Notes: generated from the sequence alone by a model not told the origin. A stretch of DNA of 64,000 nucleotides from Magnetospirillum sp. (GCA_027532905.1 JAPZUA010000001.1:789950-853949), one strand, 5' to 3'; shown: positions 16,427 to 26,350, counted from the first letter of the stretch. Program-made: numbers and translations.

Positions 16427-16695
16427 GGATGCAGCCCCGGTGCCGTTTGCGGGCGCTTGGCGAACGCGAGCAGCATCTGCTGCAGTCGGTCGAGCGCTTG
16501 CAGGAGATTGTCGAGGGCACCGGCGCACGCAAGCCCCTCGGCGCGCGGCAAGGCCGACGTCGACAGGCACAGCTCGCGCACGCGGCCGTCGAGGCCGAGG
16601 AGATCGACCGACTTGCCGTCCTTGCAGGCGGCGTGGGCGGCATCGATCTCGCCGATCGTCGAAACAATGTCTTTCAGAACTTCGACGGCTCTCAT
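16423..16695 (-). CDS. Small unknown protein between fhlB and fliO
   Basis: I do not recognise this 90-aa product. It is helical with heptad-like Leu spacing at both ends (VEVLKDIVSTIGEIDAAH and LDNLLQALDRLQQMLLAFAK) and has three cysteines. It overlaps fhlB upstream and fliO downstream by 4 bases each (ATGA), so it is almost certainly translated with the flagellar genes. A role as a flagellar export accessory or chaperone is inference from context only. Confidence 0.7.
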   Translation of the reverse strand: MRAVEVLKDIVSTIGEIDAAHAACKDGKSVDLLGLDGRVRELCLSTSALPRAEGLACAGALDNLLQALDRLQQMLLAFAKRPQTAPGLHP

Positions 16696-17048
16696 TTCGC
16701 GTTTCCTTGCGGCTTGGCCCCTGGTGTGTCGGCGGCTTGCGGTTTGCCGGCAAGAGCCCCTTGCCTGCGATAGATGTAGCTCAATATCTCCGCGACAGCC
16801 TGGAACGCCTCGACCGGGATCGGACTGTCGACGTCGACCGTCGCCAGCAACCGGATGAGATCGCGGTCCTCGCGGACTTCGACGCCGTTGGCATGCGCGA
16901 TCTCGATCATGCGCAACGCCAACAGCCCCTCGCCCTTGGCCGTTACGCGCGGGGCCGGATCCTGCTCGCGCGCATATTCAAGTGCCACGGCGCGCTTGGC
17001 GCCTTCGCGGCTCGGCTTCTCGGGAGGACGGTTGAAACGACGAACCAA
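16692..17048 (-). CDS. FhlB/FlhB C-terminal-domain-like protein
   Basis: The product is 118 aa. Residues about 18-95 match the cytoplasmic domain of FlhB/YscU proteins (AVALEYAREQDPAPRVTAKG, LLALRMIEIAHANGVEVRED, PVEAFQAVAEILSYIYRR), but the NPTH autocleavage motif and the membrane part are absent. This is the layout of FhlB, which can partly substitute for the FlhB C-terminal domain. The only in-frame initiator is TTG at 17048, preceded by an AAGG ribosome-binding site 9 bases away. Full-length FlhB is encoded separately at 19606. Confidence 0.85.
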   Translation of the reverse strand: MVRRFNRPPEKPSREGAKRAVALEYAREQDPAPRVTAKGEGLLALRMIEIAHANGVEVREDRDLIRLLATVDVDSPIPVEAFQAVAEILSYIYRRQGALAGKPQAADTPGAKPQGNAK

Positions 17049-17302
17049 AACTTCATGCCTTTTCGCGAGCGACGCGGACGGAGGACGATGACGATCTCGG
17101 GTTTACGCTAAACTCGCTAAAACTTTCTTAAAAATTACTTTTTATGCTCATTTTCAAGCGCTTAGCCCCTTCGGTAGCTTATGTAAGAAGAGGGATTCGT
17201 CGGACAAACACATGAGTCCATTCAGAGTTTTTCGTGTTGCAATTTCTCTAAAATTCGAGTTAATTTACACATTATTAACCCTTCCGACCTATCCTGCGGG
17301 CC
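17049..17302. promoter_or_regulatory. AT-rich divergent promoter region of the two flagellar units
   Basis: These 254 bases separate fhlB from flgB and are far more AT-rich than the flanking genes. They contain an imperfect direct repeat (CGCTAAACTCGCTAAA at 17106-17121) and TTAA-containing stretches (about 17130-17150 and 17262-17280) that resemble CtrA half-sites but do not match the full TTAA-N7-TTAA consensus. Promoters for both units are presumably here. No sigma-54 -24/-12 pair was convincing. Confidence 0.5.
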
Positions 17303-17704
17303 ATGGACATTTCGAAGCTTCCGCTGTTTGGCATGATTTCGCGCCGGATGGACTGGCTCAGCCAGCGCCAGACCGTGCTGTCGCAGAACGTCGCCAATGC
17401 CGATACGCCGAACTACCAGCCGCGCGACTTGAAAGCGCTCGATTTTCGCGCCGAGCTGCGCGGCCAGATGTCGCGCTTGGCGCCAGCCACGACAAGCCAG
17501 TCGCATCTGACGAGCCGTACCATCTCGGGCCCCAACCGCGAAGAAAAGCAGCGCCCGACCGAAACCACCTTGTCGGGCAACTCGGTGCAGCTCGACACCG
17601 AAATGATCAAGGTCGCCGACACGGCGATCGACTATCAGATGACGACCAACATCTACCGCCGCCAGCTTGCGATGCTGCGCACGGCCATCGGCCGCACGCA
17701 ATAG
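17303..17704 (+). CDS. flgB: Flagellar proximal rod protein FlgB
   Basis: The product is 133 aa. FlgB is a rod subunit of the flagellar basal body, exported by the type III system. It shows the rod/hook N-terminal signature RQTVLSQNVANADTPNYQPR and the C-terminal helix TTNIYRRQLAMLRTAIGR. It starts the plus-strand operon flgB-flgC-fliE-fliQ-fliR-flhB. Confidence 0.96.
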   Translation: MDISKLPLFGMISRRMDWLSQRQTVLSQNVANADTPNYQPRDLKALDFRAELRGQMSRLAPATTSQSHLTSRTISGPNREEKQRPTETTLSGNSVQLDTEMIKVADTAIDYQMTTNIYRRQLAMLRTAIGRTQ

Positions 17705-17729
17705 ACCCCGTTCCGGAAAGGCCTCCCCA

Positions 17730-18140
17730 ATGGATCTGCAAAAAGCGATGCGCGTTTCGGCCTCCGGCATGGCGGCCCAATCGACCCGCATGCGCGTTAT
17801 CGCCGAGAACCTCGCGAACTCGGATTCGCTCGGCGAAACGCCGGGTGCCGAGCCCTATCGGCGCAAGACCGTGAGCTTCCGCAACGTGCTCGACCGCCAG
17901 CTCGGCACCGACACAGTGCGCACCTCGCGGATCGGCACCGACAAGAGCGCGCTTGCGCGGCGCTACGAGCCGAACCATCCGGCCGCTGACGGCGAAGGCT
18001 ACGTGCTCGCCCCCAACGTCAACAATCTGATCGAAGCCATGGACATGCGCCAGGCCCAGCGTTCGTACGATGCGAACATCAACGTCATCGAAACCTCGAA
18101 GAGCATGATCACGCGCACGATCGACTTGCTGCGCAGCTGA
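17730..18140 (+). CDS. flgC: Flagellar proximal rod protein FlgC
   Basis: The product is 136 aa. The N-terminal signature MDLQKAMRVSASGMAAQSTR and MRVIAENLANSDSLGETPGA, with the C-terminal MRQAQRSYDANINVIETSKS, identify FlgC. It lies 25 bases after flgB with a GGAAAGG ribosome-binding site. It encodes a rod subunit exported through the flagellar gate. Confidence 0.96.
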   Translation: MDLQKAMRVSASGMAAQSTRMRVIAENLANSDSLGETPGAEPYRRKTVSFRNVLDRQLGTDTVRTSRIGTDKSALARRYEPNHPAADGEGYVLAPNVNNLIEAMDMRQAQRSYDANINVIETSKSMITRTIDLLRS

Positions 18141-18181
18141 TCCGTCACGCGAGAGTCCACCCCGATTAAGGAGTTCCATTG

Positions 18182-18502
18182 ATGGCCATCACCTCGCCCT
18201 CGCTTGCCGCCGCCGCCTACCAAGGAGCCGCGCGCATCGCGCGCCCGGGAAGCGGCGAGGCAGCCGGCGAAGCGGCGCCCGCCGGTGCCGATTTCGGCTC
18301 GATCCTCGCCCAGGCATCTCAAAGCGCGATGCAGAGCCTGAAAGCGGGCGAGCAGGCAAGCTTGCGCGCCCTTGCGGGCAAAGCCGACATCGGCCAGGTC
18401 GTGCAGGCGATTTCGGCGGCGGAAACCACCCTGCAGGCGACCATTGCAGTGCGCGACCGCGTCGTGCAGGCTTACCAGGAAATCATCCGCATGCCGATCT
18501 GA
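18182..18502 (+). CDS. fliE: Flagellar hook-basal body protein FliE
   Basis: The product is 106 aa. The C-terminal half is the FliE domain (SMQSLKAGEQASLRALAGKA in part, then VQAISAAETTLQATIAVRDR). FliE links the MS ring to the rod. AAGGAG at 18168-18173 is 8 bases before the ATG at 18182; an in-frame TTG immediately upstream is less likely. Confidence 0.94.
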   Translation: MAITSPSLAAAAYQGAARIARPGSGEAAGEAAPAGADFGSILAQASQSAMQSLKAGEQASLRALAGKADIGQVVQAISAAETTLQATIAVRDRVVQAYQEIIRMPI

Positions 18503-18534
18503 CGTTCGGCAGCGCGTTCCAAAGGCCAAGGTCC

Positions 18535-18810
18535 ATGAACGCCACCGACGTGCTCGAGATTTCGCGCGACGCGATTTGGGTCATGCTCAAGATCTCGGCG
18601 CCGCTGATGCTCGTGGCCCTCGTGGTCGGCCTTGCGATCAGCCTCGTGCAAGCACTCACGCAGATCCAGGAGCAGACGCTCACCTTCGTGCCGAAGATAC
18701 TGCTGCTGTTCGTTGTGTTCGTGCTGACGATCCCGTTCATGTCCACGACCTTGGTCGAATTCACGCGCGAGCTGATGGCCAAGGCTGTCGGCATCGGTGC
18801 GAGCGGCTAG
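18535..18810 (+). CDS. fliQ: Flagellar export apparatus protein FliQ
   Basis: The product is 91 aa with two membrane helices (about 17-38 and 52-72). FliQ hallmarks are the LVVGLAISLVQALTQIQEQT stretch and TFVPKILLLFVVFVLTIPFM. It is a minor subunit of the FliPQR export gate. It follows fliE by 32 bases and is 3 bases before fliR. Confidence 0.97.
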   Translation: MNATDVLEISRDAIWVMLKISAPLMLVALVVGLAISLVQALTQIQEQTLTFVPKILLLFVVFVLTIPFMSTTLVEFTRELMAKAVGIGASG

Positions 18811-18813
18811 GCG

Positions 18814-19596
18814 ATGGAAGCGCTGGCCCAGAGCCTTGCGGCAGCTTTGCCTGCCGAAATCTTCGCCTATTTCCTCGTGTTCGTGCGCGTCGGCGCGGCC
18901 TTGCAATCGATGCCGGGCCTCGGTGAAATCTCGATCCCGCAGCGCATTCGCTTGGCCGTCGGCCTGCTGTTGACGGTCGTCGTGGCGCCCGTCGTCGGCC
19001 CCACCTTGCCGCCTTTGCCCGAATCCGCGATCTTGATGGCCGGTCTTGTCCTCGGCGAAACGCTGATCGGCATCTTCATCGGTCTCGCCGGGCGATTCGC
19101 GATGTCAGCGCTCATCGTCGCAGGCTCGATCATCTCGCAGCAGATCGCCCTCTCCTCGGCAACGTTGTTCGACCCGAGCTTCGGCCAGCAGGGTGCGGCC
19201 GTCTCGGCTTGGCTCGTGGCCGTCGCACTTACGATCGTGTTCGTGACCGACCTCCACCATCTGATGCTGCGCGCAGTGGCGGACTCCTACGCGCTGTTTC
19301 CGGCCGGCCAATTGGCCCCGCTCGGCAGCTATGCCGAGGCTTTGGTGCGCTGGACCGCGCACAGCTTCCTCATCGGCGTGCAGATGTCGGCGCCGTTCCT
19401 GGTGTTCGGCCTCGTGATCAACCTCGCCCTCGGACTCATCGCGCGCCTGCAACCCGCCATCCAGGTGTTTTTCATCGCCCAGCCTGCCTTGATCGCGGTC
19501 GGCTTGCTCGCGATGGGCTTGACGATCGTGGCCACGATGCAGGCCTTCGAGCGCGGGCTGCTCGACAAACTCGAACCGCTGCTGCTGGTCCCGTAG
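18814..19596 (+). CDS. fliR: Flagellar export apparatus protein FliR
   Basis: The product is 260 aa, polytopic, with FliR signatures: an acidic start with FAYFLVFVRVGAALQSMPGL, then LGETLIGIFIGLAGRF and VFGLVINLALGLIARLQPAI, and PALIAVGLLAMGL. It completes the FliPQR gate split between the two divergent units. The gap to flhB is 9 bases. Confidence 0.97.
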   Translation: MEALAQSLAAALPAEIFAYFLVFVRVGAALQSMPGLGEISIPQRIRLAVGLLLTVVVAPVVGPTLPPLPESAILMAGLVLGETLIGIFIGLAGRFAMSALIVAGSIISQQIALSSATLFDPSFGQQGAAVSAWLVAVALTIVFVTDLHHLMLRAVADSYALFPAGQLAPLGSYAEALVRWTAHSFLIGVQMSAPFLVFGLVINLALGLIARLQPAIQVFFIAQPALIAVGLLAMGLTIVATMQAFERGLLDKLEPLLLVP

Positions 19597-19605
19597 GGAG
19601 CCGCC

Positions 19606-20706
19606 ATGGCCGAAGAAGCCGAAGACGATGCGTCAAAAACAGAAGAGCCAACAGCCAAAAGGCTGGAAGACGCGCGCGAAAAAGGCCAGGTCGTCGCCAG
19701 CCGCGAGATCAATCACTGGATGATCTTTTCGGGTGCGACATTGGCGGCCGTCTTTCTCGGCACGTCGATGTGGCAGAACCTGTCCAAAAGCCTGCGCCCC
19801 TTCCTCGACCGGCCGCACGAATTTTCATTCGAAGGGGCGGGCCTGCAGCGCGTGATCGCAAGCGCCTTGTTCGATCCGCTGCTGGCGATCCTGCCGCTGC
19901 TGGCGATCCTGATGGTGGCTGCCCTTGCAGCCCAGCTCCTGCAGAACGGGCTGCTGTTTTCGGCCGAACCGCTCATTCCAAAATTCAGCAAGATTTCGCC
20001 GTTCGCCGGATTCAAGCGCCTCTTCTCGAGCCATTCGATCGTCGAGTTCCTCAAAGGCCTCGCCAAAATCACGATCGTCAGCATCGTGTGCTGGTACGCG
20101 CTCGAAGGCGAGATTGCCAACGTCTCGCGCTTCATCGACATGGAGCCGCTCGAACTCATGCGCGTGATCGGCAGCCTGTCGCTGGTCGTAATGGTCGCCG
20201 TGATCGCCGTCATGACGTTGATCGCGGGCGGCGACTATTTCTACCAACGCTTCCAGCACTACAAGCGCCTGCGCATGTCCAAGCAGGAGATCAAGGACGA
20301 GTACAAACAGTCCGAAGGCGACCCCGTCGTCAAAGGCCGCATCAAGCAGCTGCGTATGGAACGCGCGCGCCGGCGCATGATGAGTGCGATCCCCAAGGCC
20401 ACGGTCGTGGTCACCAACCCGACCCACTTCGCGGTCGCTCTGCAGTACGACGACAGCACGCCAGCACCGATCTGCATCGCCAAGGGCAGCGACCTTATCG
20501 CCCTCAAGATCCGCGAACTTGCAGCCAAACACCAGGTGCCGGTCGTCGAAAACAAGCCGCTGGCGCGGGCCCTCTACGCCACGGTCGAGATCGACGCCGA
20601 AATTCCGCAGGAGCACTACAAGGCGGTGGCCGAAGTGATCAGCTACGTGCTGAATCTGAAAAAGCGCTTGGCGCCGAAATCGGCACCGGCAAACGCACCG
20701 CGCTGA
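19606..20706 (+). CDS. flhB: Flagellar export switch protein FlhB
   Basis: The product is 366 aa. FlhB has four membrane helices (roughly residues 33-55, 85-110, 140-165 and 185-210) and a cytoplasmic domain with the autocleavage motif Asn-Pro-Thr-His in VVVTNPTHFAVAL (residue about 270), which controls the switch from rod/hook to filament export. The N-terminus (KTEEPTAKRLEDAREKGQV) is typical. It is last in the plus-strand unit; the convergent PBP stop lies 3 bases beyond. Confidence 0.97.
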   Translation: MAEEAEDDASKTEEPTAKRLEDAREKGQVVASREINHWMIFSGATLAAVFLGTSMWQNLSKSLRPFLDRPHEFSFEGAGLQRVIASALFDPLLAILPLLAILMVAALAAQLLQNGLLFSAEPLIPKFSKISPFAGFKRLFSSHSIVEFLKGLAKITIVSIVCWYALEGEIANVSRFIDMEPLELMRVIGSLSLVVMVAVIAVMTLIAGGDYFYQRFQHYKRLRMSKQEIKDEYKQSEGDPVVKGRIKQLRMERARRRMMSAIPKATVVVTNPTHFAVALQYDDSTPAPICIAKGSDLIALKIRELAAKHQVPVVENKPLARALYATVEIDAEIPQEHYKAVAEVISYVLNLKKRLAPKSAPANAPR

Positions 20707-20709
20707 GAC

Positions 20710-22845
20710 TCAATTCGACGCCGGATTGGGTGCCGTGTCGTAGGTCGGCACCGAGGACGAAAAACTGTTGAGCAAACGCGCAAACCAGCCCGGCTGCTCG
20801 CCTGCGGCGGGTGCCGACTGTGCCGGCGTGGAAGGTGCCGCATTCACCAACAGCGGCGCTTCGTCCGGCAGGACCGAGCCGGGCACGGCACGCGCGGGCA
20901 AACCGCGATGGGCTTCGACCATCACCGCCTTCCACAGGCGTGCGGGCAGCGAGCCGCCGGTCGTGCGTTCCATCTCCTCGCCGTCGTCGTTGCCGAACCA
21001 GGCCCCGCCCACGAAATCGGCCGTGAACCCCACGAACCACGCATCGCGATAGTCGTTGGTCGTGCCGGTTTTGCCGGCTGCCGGATGGTCGAACGCGGCT
21101 GCGCGCCCGGTGCCCGAGGCGACGACGGCCTGCATGAGATCGTTCATCGTCGCCAGCGCGGCACGGCTCATCACAGGGCCGGGGCCTGAGCCTTGGCGGC
21201 GATAGAGCACGTTGCCCGACGTGTCGCGGATTTCCGCGATCGCGTGGGGCAGCACGCCGTTGCCGCCGTTGGCAAAGGCCGCGTAGGCGCCGGTGAGTTC
21301 GAGCAGATTGACTTCGGACGAGCCCAACGCGGTCGAAAGGTTGCGCTGGATGGGCGACGCAATGCCGAGGCTGCGCGCGGTGCGCACGACATTGTCGATG
21401 CCGGCCTGCTGGGCGATGCGCACGGCTGAGGTATTGACCGAACGCGCGAACGCCTCGCGTACCGATATTTCGCCCGACACGCGATTGTCGAAATTGCGCG
21501 GCCGCCACGTTCCGATCTGCACCGGCGTGTCGGCGATGCGCGCGTCCGCCCGCAAACCCTGCTCGGCGGCAGCCAGATATACGAACGCCTTGAAGGCGGA
21601 ACCCGGCTGGCGGCGCGCATCGACGGCGCGGTTGAACGCGCTCTGCGCGTAGCTGCGCCCGCCGACCATCGCCAGCACGGCACCGTCGGGACGCATCAGC
21701 ACGAAAGCGCCTTGGCTGACTTCCACCTTCGGCCCTTCGCGCGCCAGAATATCTTCGAGTGCGGTTTCGGCCGCGCGCTGCAGGCGGCTGTCGAGCGTGG
21801 TCACGACCACGAGATCGCGCGTCTGCGTGCCGACGAAGCCCTGCACCTTGTCGGCAAGCCAATCGCTGAAATAGCGCCCGCTGCGCAAGGCCGTCGCGTT
21901 GGCAACCGCGATCGTACCCAGCGGCAATTCGCCGGCTGCGAGGCGCTGCGCCGGCGTGAGGAAACCGGCTTCGACCATGTTGTCGAGTACTTCGGCCGCA
22001 CGATTGCGCGCGCGCGCAACGTTCGCCGTCGGCGCCAAGCGCGAGGGCGCTTTGAGCAGCCCTGCGATCACGGCGGCCTCGTGCGCGTTCACAGTGCGCG
22101 CCGATTTGCCGAAATAGCGCTGGGCTGCCGCCTCCACACCGTAGGTGCCCGCACCCAAATAAACACGGTTGAGATAGACCGTCAGAATCTCTTCTTTAGA
22201 AAAACGCCGCTCGATCGCAAACGCGAGCAGCATTTCCTGGATCTTGCGTGCAGCACTGCGCTCGTTCGTAAGGAACACGTTTTTGGCGAGTTGCTGGGTA
22301 ATCGTCGACCCGCCCTGCACCACACGGCCTGCGCGGAAATTTGCGAGGGCGGCACGCGCAAGCCCCTGCGGATCGATGCCGAAATGGCTGTAGAAGCGCC
22401 TGTCCTCGGTCGCCAATACGGCCATCGGCAGCCAGGGCGGCATTTCCTCGAGCTTCACAAGCCCGCCGAACAGATCGCCGTATGTCGCGATCGTCTCGCC
22501 GGCGGGATCGACGAAGACGAGGCTCGGACGGCGCTCGAACACGTTGATGCGCTCGAACGGCGGCAGCGTGAACCAGAAGAACGCCAGCACGCAGGCGCCG
22601 GCTGCACCCGTCCACAGCCCGGCAACGAATCCCCATTTGAGCGCAACGGCGAGGACGCGCCGCAGCAGGCTCGGACCTTTTCGTGCGCGCGCGGGCTTGG
22701 CGCGGCCGGGCTTGGCGCTGCGGGGTGAAGTTTGCGCGCGCGCATCCGGATCGGCGTGCAGGCCGTCGCCGGACGAGGCTTTCGGCGCCGAACCCGCGAG
22801 GCGCGGCTCGCGCCGCTCGCGACCTTGCTGTTTGCGAATCGACAT
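20710..22845 (-). CDS. Class A penicillin-binding protein (PBP1A family)
   Basis: The product is 711 aa and bifunctional. After a basic, Pro/Ala-rich cytoplasmic tail and one membrane helix (about 62-85), the glycosyltransferase 51 domain shows EDRRFYSHFGIDP, GGSTITQQLAKN, RKIQEMLLAFAIERRFSKEE and LTVYLNRVYLGAGTYGVEAA. The transpeptidase domain has the active-site SxxK (PGSAFKAFVY), SxN (ARSVNTSAV) and KTG (AAGKTGTTND) motifs. It polymerises and cross-links peptidoglycan in the periplasm. The Ala/Pro C-terminal tail ends in SFSSSVPTYDT. An ATG at 22845 is chosen; the ORF continues upstream without coding character. It is 10 bases after the amidohydrolase stop. Confidence 0.95.
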   Translation of the reverse strand: MSIRKQQGRERREPRLAGSAPKASSGDGLHADPDARAQTSPRSAKPGRAKPARARKGPSLLRRVLAVALKWGFVAGLWTGAAGACVLAFFWFTLPPFERINVFERRPSLVFVDPAGETIATYGDLFGGLVKLEEMPPWLPMAVLATEDRRFYSHFGIDPQGLARAALANFRAGRVVQGGSTITQQLAKNVFLTNERSAARKIQEMLLAFAIERRFSKEEILTVYLNRVYLGAGTYGVEAAAQRYFGKSARTVNAHEAAVIAGLLKAPSRLAPTANVARARNRAAEVLDNMVEAGFLTPAQRLAAGELPLGTIAVANATALRSGRYFSDWLADKVQGFVGTQTRDLVVVTTLDSRLQRAAETALEDILAREGPKVEVSQGAFVLMRPDGAVLAMVGGRSYAQSAFNRAVDARRQPGSAFKAFVYLAAAEQGLRADARIADTPVQIGTWRPRNFDNRVSGEISVREAFARSVNTSAVRIAQQAGIDNVVRTARSLGIASPIQRNLSTALGSSEVNLLELTGAYAAFANGGNGVLPHAIAEIRDTSGNVLYRRQGSGPGPVMSRAALATMNDLMQAVVASGTGRAAAFDHPAAGKTGTTNDYRDAWFVGFTADFVGGAWFGNDDGEEMERTTGGSLPARLWKAVMVEAHRGLPARAVPGSVLPDEAPLLVNAAPSTPAQSAPAAGEQPGWFARLLNSFSSSVPTYDTAPNPASN

Positions 22846-22855
22846 CGACGCGATT

Positions 22856-23953
22856 TTACACGCGATTGCGGCGAAGTTGCGTCGTGCGCCCGCGCTTCGT
22901 GCGCGCCACGAACGCGACCAACCCGCCGCCCGGCGGCCCCTGATGCTCGGCCCCGCCCGAGACGAAGGCGAAGGGCACGCCCGTCGCCGCCACGATCGTA
23001 CCGGCCAACGCCCCGCGCACACGCCGGAAGGCGGGCTGCGAGGGGTCGGCTGCAAGCCCGAGGGGCACGCCGCGCAGGATTTCGTCCGCCGGCGGCCCGC
23101 CTTTGGCGATCGTCGCAACAAGGCGCTTGGCGTGCACGCGCGATAATTGCGGGCGGGCGCGCAAACCAAGATCGCCCAACGCCGCGACTACGGAAGGCAG
23201 ATCGACCCAATCGGCCATCGCACGATGGGCGATGCGCAGATCGCCGACCCAGGCCGCGCTGTGGCCGAGTGCGACGACCTCGAAGCTCGGGAATTCCGCG
23301 GCCGACGACACGGCGACGCGCGCACTCCAACGGCCCATATCGCGGCGGCGCCACGCGCGTGTTGCAGCCGCAAGGCTAAACTCGCCAAGCGCCACGGATG
23401 CGCCAAGGGCCGTTGCCGCCCGTGCGCGCGATATGCCCTCGGCCCCTTCGCCGGCAGGCCCTTTGATCAGCACAAGATGCGTGTCGCGCGCGCGAAGCTT
23501 CGCCTCGCGCAAAGCAGCACGCACGCTGGCGGCCGCAGCCGAAATGAGCCGCGCATCGCCCAGCATCGTTGCGGCGATCGGCTGCGACACGTGATGTGCA
23601 ATCGCCAAAGCAGGGCTGTTCGCCGTCTTGCCGGCGACCGTGCGGCGCGACAACACAATCATATGCGGTGCTGCCGACGCCTCGATGCCGCCCGAAACGA
23701 CAAACGCCACGCGGGCCGCAACCGCACTGCCCGCAACGCCCAGATGGCGCGCCAGAATGCGCGTCGCGGCTGCAACGAACGTCTTGCGCGACCGATCTTT
23801 GGGACCGCCATCGCCCTGAGTCTTGGCGAGAATGGCGACGACGTCGCGCGCTGCCGGCTGTGCTGCAGTCAACGCTGCTTCAAGGGCACTCAAATCGTCG
23901 AGCCGCGGCAAGGCGAGTGCCAGCAGATCGGCTTTGCGGAATTGGGCTGTCAT
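22856..23953 (-). CDS. Ring-opening amidohydrolase (cyanuric acid hydrolase/barbiturase family)
   Basis: The product is 365 aa, the normal length for this small family, built of three similar domains. The near-invariant C-terminal stretch YVSGGAEHQGPPGGG appears here as FVSGGAEHQGPPGGG, and the domain-one loop as VVSGGIEASAAPHM. Each domain contributes a Ser-Lys pair: Lys44/Ser87, Lys164/Ser216 and Lys284/Ser332. Known members hydrolyse cyanuric acid or barbituric acid. Here the usual KTEGNG motif reads KTQGDG, so the substrate may differ. The ATG at 23953 is used. It is divergent from an ABC binding protein 54 bases away. Confidence 0.9.
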   Translation of the reverse strand: MTAQFRKADLLALALPRLDDLSALEAALTAAQPAARDVVAILAKTQGDGGPKDRSRKTFVAAATRILARHLGVAGSAVAARVAFVVSGGIEASAAPHMIVLSRRTVAGKTANSPALAIAHHVSQPIAATMLGDARLISAAAASVRAALREAKLRARDTHLVLIKGPAGEGAEGISRARAATALGASVALGEFSLAAATRAWRRRDMGRWSARVAVSSAAEFPSFEVVALGHSAAWVGDLRIAHRAMADWVDLPSVVAALGDLGLRARPQLSRVHAKRLVATIAKGGPPADEILRGVPLGLAADPSQPAFRRVRGALAGTIVAATGVPFAFVSGGAEHQGPPGGGLVAFVARTKRGRTTQLRRNRV

Positions 23954-24007
23954 GGTTTTTGCAAAGCTCGCCCGTACAATTTTCGCGCCCATCGAACGGA
24001 GAGCCCG

Positions 24008-25078
24008 ATGCCTGTCTCGAAAACGATTCTAACGGCCGCCACCCCCCTCGCCAAGCCCTTGTCGCGGCGGCATGTTCTGCTGGCGGCGGCGGCTGCCAGT
24101 GTGGCGCTGGCAAGCCCCGCCGTGCATGCGCAAACCCGCACGCCGATCCGGATTACGCTGAATGCGCCGCGCGATGGCTCCAACGCTGCCTTCTTTTACG
24201 CCGCCGCCAAAGGCTACTTCGCCGAAGCGGGCGTGGAAGCGACCCTCGATCCGTCACGCGGGGCCGGCGATTCGATCCAGCGCGTGGCCAGCGACACCTA
24301 CGATTTCGGCTTCAGCGACTTCACGGTGCTGGTTCAGTTCGCCGCGCGCAATCCGGACGTGACGCCGATGGCAGTTGCCGCCCTCTATACGCGCTCGCCG
24401 ATCTCGATCATCAGCCTTGCCAAGTCCGGCATCTCGGCGCCGAAGGATCTCGAAGGCAAAAAGCTCGGGGCACCGGCGACCGATGCGGGCTTCCTGCTGT
24501 TGCCCGCCTTCGTGCAATCGACTGGCATCGACCGCTCGAAGATCCAGATCGAGACGATCGACCTCACCTTGCGCGAAGCGGCCTTGGCGCAAGGGCGCGT
24601 CGATGCGGTGACGGGGTTCGATTCGACGACGTTGTTCAACTTGGCGCGCGTCGGCATTCGCAAGGAAGACGTACGCTTCCTCTATTTCTCGGACTACAAG
24701 CTCGATTTCTATTCGAACGGCCTCATCGTTTCGCGCAAGTTCCTGCGCGAGCGCGAGCCGTTGATTGCGGGCGTGGTCGCCGCCTTCGTCAAAGCCTGGC
24801 GCGAGACGGTCGCCAACCCGGCCGCAACCGTGGCGGCTCTTGCAGCATCCGATGCGCTCGTCGATGTGCCGCTCGAGGTCGAACGCCTCACTTGGCTGCT
24901 GTCGCACCAGGTCGTCAACGAAGAGAGCAAGCGCCTCGGCATCGGCACGCTCGATCCCGCACGCTTCGCCCGCGGTATCGACCAGGTTGCGGGTGCGATG
25001 GAACTGCCGCGCAAACCCACGGTCGCCGAGTTGTGGACCGACAAATACTTGCCGGCTCCTGCCGCCCGCCAGATCTAG
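24008..25078 (+). CDS. Tat-exported ABC substrate-binding protein (NMT1/THI5-like)
   Basis: The product is 356 aa. A twin-arginine signal (LSRRHVLLAAAAA, Arg20-Arg21) is followed by an AxA cleavage site and a SsuA/THI5-type fold: PRDGSNAAFFYAAAKGYFAE, DFGFSDFTVLVQFA, EGKKLGAPATDAGFLLLPAF and FYSNGLIVSRKFL. Such proteins bind small heterocycles, pyrimidines or sulfonates in the periplasm. No permease or ATPase of the matching type is adjacent; the next gene is a UgpC-type ATPase on the other strand. The divergent amidohydrolase suggests that the ligand is a cyclic amide or a pyrimidine-like compound, which is inference. Confidence 0.9.
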   Translation: MPVSKTILTAATPLAKPLSRRHVLLAAAAASVALASPAVHAQTRTPIRITLNAPRDGSNAAFFYAAAKGYFAEAGVEATLDPSRGAGDSIQRVASDTYDFGFSDFTVLVQFAARNPDVTPMAVAALYTRSPISIISLAKSGISAPKDLEGKKLGAPATDAGFLLLPAFVQSTGIDRSKIQIETIDLTLREAALAQGRVDAVTGFDSTTLFNLARVGIRKEDVRFLYFSDYKLDFYSNGLIVSRKFLREREPLIAGVVAAFVKAWRETVANPAATVAALAASDALVDVPLEVERLTWLLSHQVVNEESKRLGIGTLDPARFARGIDQVAGAMELPRKPTVAELWTDKYLPAPAARQI

Positions 25079-25129
25079 GGCGGCAGGGTCGGCATCGCAC
25101 GACGCAGTGCTGCGGCGGCGCGTCTGGGT

Positions 25130-26194
<1,065 letters not shown>

Positions 26195-26350
26195 GTTTCG
26201 CTCCCTAATGTGCCCGCCTGTCCCTGACGATCAGGCCGGGGGCGTTCGGGATCGGCTGCGGTGTGCCCGCAGTCCGCCCGACGCCAGGAGCGAACTTTAG
26301 TCGGTATCGCGGCGGGGCTGCAATGCATTATCAGTCCGCCCCAAACGCAC

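Noticed and set aside
23954-24007. A TPP or other riboswitch before the NMT1/THI5-like gene
   Set aside because: Only 54 bases separate the divergent genes, too short for such an element, and no conserved core was seen.
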